The notes beneath the pieces were generated by a model that ran no database searches, was not told the DNA's origin, and saw only the letters and a list, made by a program, of their open reading frames with translations. Of a DNA stretch of 7,990 nucleotides, positions 5,251 through 7,990 are shown in pieces. Position 1 is the stretch's first letter. Each line of letters starts with the position of its first letter. The position numbers and the translations under genes were made by a program. The stretch comes from Halobacteriales archaeon QH_10_70_21 (GTDB lineage: Archaea > Halobacteriota > Halobacteria > Halobacteriales > Haloarculaceae): contig PXQM01000085.1 in NCBI GenBank assembly GCA_003021325.1, positions 1-7,990 of the forward strand. Direction: 5' to 3'.

Positions 5251-6753
5251 CTACTTCTCGCGGACCGTCCCGCCGCCGAGGCCCTCCCATTCGACGCGGT
5301 AGCCCAGCCGCGAGAGCGTCGCGCTCGCGTCGTCGATACCGCGTCCGTCCAGGAGCGTCTCCGCCTCCGAGAGGGCCATCCCGTCCTCGAGGTCTTCGGC
5401 CAGCGTCTCCAGTGCGGACGGCCGGACGAGCGTCCGCCCGACCAGTTCGTGCCGGGGGAACGCCGCGTCCTCGACGACGGATTCGGGGACGCCGTACTCG
5501 TCGGCCAGGTCCGCGATGGTGGTCACGTCGGCGTCCGGCACCAGTTCGTCCGGCAGCGCGCCGGCACTCTCGGCCTCGAGGCGCTCCTCGTAGGGTCGGA
5601 GGGCGTTCCGGACGTCCTTCAGCCGGACCGTCCCGGAGTAGGGAACCGCGCGGTGACCCTCGCGCTCGATGTCGTCGCCGACGCCCAGCGACTCGTCGTA
5701 GGCCACGAGGAAGGCGACGTCCTCGAGGTCCGCGAACCGCGAGAGCTTCTTGTCGACGTACTCGGGCGTCCAGAAGCCCATTATCTCGAAGAAGACGCGG
5801 AAGTCGGCGTGGGCGTAGTCGAGGGCGAAGTCCGGGATGACGACGTGCTCGCCGGCCGCGAGCGGCTCGGGCTCCCGGGCCAGTTCCCAGTCGAGGTCCA
5901 GCGACGAGAAGCGGGCGTAGAAGTCGGACTCGACGCCGCTGTCGAAGGTGGGTTCGGCGACCGGCTCGGTCCCCGGGACGGTGACGTCGCCCGTCTCGAG
6001 CCGGAGGGTGCGCTCGGTGCCGCGGTCGTCGACGGTCGCCTCGAGGTGCCACTCGCTCGCCGCCGCGACGGTCCGCAGCAGGCGGGCGAAGCGGGTGCCG
6101 TAGCGCCGCGACCGCCGGAACAGCGCGTCCGGGCCGGTGACGACGACCTCCCGTCTCTCGTCGGTCCGGCGGATCTCGTACATCAGTCGGAGGCGCTTGA
6201 CCGCCGAGACCAGCGCCTTGGGATCCGACGAGCGGACCCGGACCTCGACGGCGTCGAACAGCGCGGTCTGGGCCAAAGAGAGGTCGTACTGCTCGCGGAG
6301 GCTCGCGGGGTCGTGGTCGGTGTCGACGGCCACGAGGACCTGCTCGGAATCGCGGTCGGCGAACAGCGAGGCCTCGACGTCGGCGGAGTCGGCGTCGAGG
6401 CGGTCGGCTGCCGCCGCCAGCGCCGCCGCGCGCTCGGCCTCGGTGACGACGCCGCCGGCTGCCTCGGCGGCCTCGAAGGCGGCCGTCCGGGCACGCTTCG
6501 GCTCCACGGGGGCCTGCGTCTCGAAGGTCGCCTCCCGCTCGAGCAGCTTCGCGAAGCCCCTGACGAGCTTGAAGTCCTCGGCCGCCCGCTCGAGGTCGGT
6601 CAGCGCGGCCTCCAGCCGCTCGCGGGACTCGCCGACGTGTCCCTGGTAGACGCCGAGGACGCGGCCGGCCAGCGCCTCGTCGTCGGGGTCGGTGAAGCGG
6701 GGGTGGTAGCCGCCGCCGGCCCGCGAGACGCGCAGGAGGTCCTTCGTGAGCAC
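5251..6753 (-). CDS. bax1: Bax1/DUF790 family nuclease
   Basis: The product is 500 aa, full length for the family. Bax1 proteins bind archaeal XPB helicase and cut DNA at the junction in nucleotide-excision-repair-like processing. Residues 1-60 (L-T-K-D-L-L-R-V-S near the start) are the conserved N-terminal part. The middle, 60-240, is an acidic helical and helicase-binding region. Residues 270-345 hold a PD-(D/E)xK-type nuclease core: E275 in a helix, V-V-I-P-D-F (304-309) with D308, F-F-E-I-M-G-F-W (321-328) with E323, and Y-V-D-K-K (332-336). The catalytic set is intact. The start is a GTG at 6753, chosen because L-T-K-D-L-L begins right after it and a CTTTTGCC box lies 26-27 nt upstream. 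No XPB helicase gene is present next to it in this window. The gene ends 9 bp from the convergent CxxC gene. Confidence 0.92.
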   Translation of the reverse strand: MLTKDLLRVSRAGGGYHPRFTDPDDEALAGRVLGVYQGHVGESRERLEAALTDLERAAEDFKLVRGFAKLLEREATFETQAPVEPKRARTAAFEAAEAAGGVVTEAERAAALAAAADRLDADSADVEASLFADRDSEQVLVAVDTDHDPASLREQYDLSLAQTALFDAVEVRVRSSDPKALVSAVKRLRLMYEIRRTDERREVVVTGPDALFRRSRRYGTRFARLLRTVAAASEWHLEATVDDRGTERTLRLETGDVTVPGTEPVAEPTFDSGVESDFYARFSSLDLDWELAREPEPLAAGEHVVIPDFALDYAHADFRVFFEIMGFWTPEYVDKKLSRFADLEDVAFLVAYDESLGVGDDIEREGHRAVPYSGTVRLKDVRNALRPYEERLEAESAGALPDELVPDADVTTIADLADEYGVPESVVEDAAFPRHELVGRTLVRPSALETLAEDLEDGMALSEAETLLDGRGIDDASATLSRLGYRVEWEGLGGGTVREK

Positions 6754-6775
6754 AGGGCAACTGTGGCGCCGGAGG

Positions 6776-6783
6776 GCAAAAGC
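6776..6783 (-). promoter_or_regulatory. Probable promoter box of the Bax1 gene
   Basis: The minus strand reads GCTTTTGCCC, with TTTT at 6781-6778, centred 26.5 nt upstream of the GTG at 6753. This fits a TATA element and a leaderless message that begins at the GTG. Confidence 0.5.
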
Positions 6784-6820
6784 GCCACGGCGCGGGGCTC
6801 GGCGCTCGACCCGACACCGG

Positions 6821-6830
6821 GGGTTTTGCC
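6821..6830 (+). promoter_or_regulatory. Probable promoter box of the DUF2071 gene
   Basis: GGGTTTTGCC, with TTTT at 6824-6827, is centred 27.5 nt upstream of the GTG at 6853. It is nearly the same sequence, at the same distance, as the box serving the divergent Bax1 gene. It favours 6853 over the in-frame GTG at 6832, which would begin only 5 nt after the TTTT run. Confidence 0.5.
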
Positions 6831-6852
6831 GGTGGCGGACGAAGTCGACGGT

Positions 6853-7539
6853 GTGCTGCCGGCGCTCAGGGGCGTCATCGACCGCCGCATCCTCGTCGAC
6901 TACCGCGTCGACCCGGCGGCGCTGGACGCGGTCCTTCCCGAGCGGTTCAGCCCGCACGCCGTCGAGGGCCACGCCATCGGCGGCATCTGCCTCATCCGCC
7001 TGCGCGACCTGCGCCCGACGTGGAGTCCGCGGGTCGTCGGGGCCGGGTCGGAGAACGCCGCCCACCGCATCGCGGTCGAGGTCGACGGGGAGGACCGCGC
7101 CGTCTTCGTCCCGCGACGGGACACCGACTCCCGCGTCGTGACGCTGCTGGGCGGGCGGGCGTTCCCCGGCGTCCACCACCACGCGACGTTCGACGTCTCG
7201 GAGGGCGGCGGCCGCTACGCCGTCGAGATGCGGAGCGACGACGGCGAACGGACCGACGCACTGCCCGACGACTCGGTGTTCGACACCGTGGCGGCGGCCT
7301 CGGCGTTCTTCGAGGCCGGGTCGGTCGGCTACTCGCCGGACGCAAGCGGCGACGAGTACGAGCGACTCGACCTCGACGCCCTCGAGTGGTCGGTGACGCC
7401 GCTGTCGGTGTCGGAGGTCGCCTCGAGCTACTTCGACGCACTGCCCGACGACGCCGTCGCGCTCGACCACGCGCTGCTGCTGGAAGACATCGACCACGAG
7501 TGGCACGAGGGCGAATCCCTCTGCTCGACGCCGGCGTAG
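6853..7539 (+). CDS. DUF2071 / acetoacetate-decarboxylase-like protein
   Basis: The product is 228 aa from the GTG at 6853, or 235 aa from an in-frame GTG at 6832. It starts L-P-A-L-R-G-V-I-D-R-R-I-L-V (2-15), followed by Y-R-V-D-P and L-P-E-R-F-S-P. It then has G-G-I-C-L-I-R-L (43-50), S-E-N-A-A-H-R-I-A-V (66-75), V-P-R-R-D-T (86-91), F-P-G-V-H-H-H (104-110), F-F-E-A-G-S-V-G-Y (152-160) and E-V-A-S-S-Y-F (188-194). This order matches DUF2071 proteins, which share the beta-barrel fold of acetoacetate decarboxylase and occur in many bacteria. Whether it has enzyme activity is unknown, and I see no obvious catalytic Lys of the decarboxylase type. There is no signal peptide, so it is cytoplasmic. 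It appears monocistronic, divergent from Bax1 and convergent with endonuclease III, with only 1 bp between the two stop codons. Confidence 0.86.
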   Translation: MLPALRGVIDRRILVDYRVDPAALDAVLPERFSPHAVEGHAIGGICLIRLRDLRPTWSPRVVGAGSENAAHRIAVEVDGEDRAVFVPRRDTDSRVVTLLGGRAFPGVHHHATFDVSEGGGRYAVEMRSDDGERTDALPDDSVFDTVAAASAFFEAGSVGYSPDASGDEYERLDLDALEWSVTPLSVSEVASSYFDALPDDAVALDHALLLEDIDHEWHEGESLCSTPA

Positions 7540-7540
7540 T

Positions 7541-7990
7541 TCACTCCGGCGCCTCGCCCGGGTCGACCACCTCGCCGGTCGCCGGGTAGACGCCGACCTG
7601 TTCACAGACGTCGGCCATCGGGCAGGCCGCGGGGTCCTCCAGGCAGGCCGGCGTCCGCGCCGAGCAGTACTCGCGGCCGAACTGTATCATCGCGGTGTGG
7701 CCGAAGCCGCACTTCTCGGCTGGAACGTCCCGCTCGAGGTGCTCGCGGACGGTCTCGTGGTCGGCCCCGGGCGGGGCGAGCCCCATCCGGCGAGCGATGC
7801 GGTGGACGTGAGTGTCGACGGGGAAAACGCCGTCCCGTCCGCCGGCGAACAGCAGCACGCAGTCGGCGGTTTTCGGTCCGACCCCATTCATCTCAAGGAG
7901 CGCCTCGCGGACCTCGGCTGGGGCGCCCTCCGTGACGAACTCGTCGAACCCTTCGGCACCGCCGTGCTCGTCGACGACGAGTTCGGCGAT
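7541..7990 (-). CDS. nth: Endonuclease III-type DNA glycosylase, C-terminal 149 residues (cut by window edge)
   Basis: The gene enters from the right edge; 149 codons and the stop are visible. The protein removes oxidised pyrimidines in base-excision repair. Numbering from the edge, the helix-hairpin-helix is M-N-G-V-G-P-K-T-A (34-42) with the catalytic Lys40. V-D-T-H-V-H-R-I (58-65) carries the catalytic Asp59. Four cysteines, C109, C116, C123 and C129, form the 4Fe-4S site with spacing C-x6-C-x6-C-x5-C; the classical enzyme has x6, x2, x5. A short acidic tail follows. The N-terminal helices and start lie outside the window. HhH-GPD relatives such as MutY are less likely, because the Lys + Asp pair marks a bifunctional glycosylase. 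The stop codon is 1 bp from the stop of the convergent DUF2071 gene. Confidence 0.93.
   Translation of the reverse strand: MAELVVDEHGGAEGFDEFVTEGAPAEVREALLEMNGVGPKTADCVLLFAGGRDGVFPVDTHVHRIARRMGLAPPGADHETVREHLERDVPAEKCGFGHTAMIQFGREYCSARTPACLEDPAACPMADVCEQVGVYPATGEVVDPGEAPE

Noticed and set aside
5449..6852. Very long plus-strand frame running into the DUF2071 gene, suggesting an N-terminal extension
   Set aside because: This part lies antisense to the intact Bax1 gene and has no family match. DUF2071 similarity begins at about 6853.
6832..6852. GTG at 6832 as the DUF2071 start
   Set aside because: It sits only 5 nt after the TTTTGCC box, while GTG 6853 has the right spacing. It remains possible, adding seven residues.

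Overview
The window is a piece of a haloarchaeal (class Halobacteria) chromosome. The DNA is very GC-rich, the predicted proteins are rich in Asp and Glu and poor in Lys, and the gene content is archaeal: a PAC2 proteasome-assembly chaperone, a Bax1/DUF790 nuclease and a halophile-type acidic cold-shock protein. Genes are tightly packed on both strands. I see no mobile element, CRISPR array, tRNA or rRNA, and no sign of recent transfer. It looks like ordinary core or conserved-accessory chromosome with a few odd details.

Layout, left to right. (1) 1-81, minus: the first 27 codons of a NYN-domain (LabA/PIN-like) protein. (2) 126-1702, minus: two membrane proteins joined by an ATGA overlap. The first is a 232-aa protein with a conserved soluble domain and two C-terminal membrane helices. 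The second is a 293-aa five-helix protein with an external C-terminal domain that resembles an archaeal pilin N-terminal domain. (3) 1764-2501, minus: PAC2 chaperone, divergent from (4) a plus-strand cluster at 2588-4434. That cluster encodes an RsmB/NSUN-type RNA m5C methyltransferase, a PUA-like RNA-binding partner and a metallophosphoesterase, joined by two GTGA overlaps. The middle gene appears broken: its N-terminal piece and its C-terminal domain lie in different frames. (5) 4588-4794, minus: cspA, with a candidate terminator and promoter, divergent from (6) 4972-5241, a small protein with four CxxC pairs. (7) 5251-6753, minus: Bax1/DUF790 nuclease, divergent from (8) 6853-7539, a DUF2071 / acetoacetate-decarboxylase-like protein. 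(9) 7541-7990, minus: the C-terminal part of an endonuclease III homologue, cut by the right edge.

The window links RNA modification (methyltransferase and PUA-like partner), DNA repair (Bax1, endonuclease III), protein quality control (PAC2) and RNA chaperoning (CspA). Most first genes have a short T-rich box about 26-30 nt upstream of the start codon, which fits leaderless transcription. Four of these boxes share the core TTTGCC. I used this spacing to choose several starts. The observations most worth following are the broken PUA-like gene, the pilin-like domain on a five-helix membrane protein, and the shared TTTGCC box. I found no clearly new multi-gene system.
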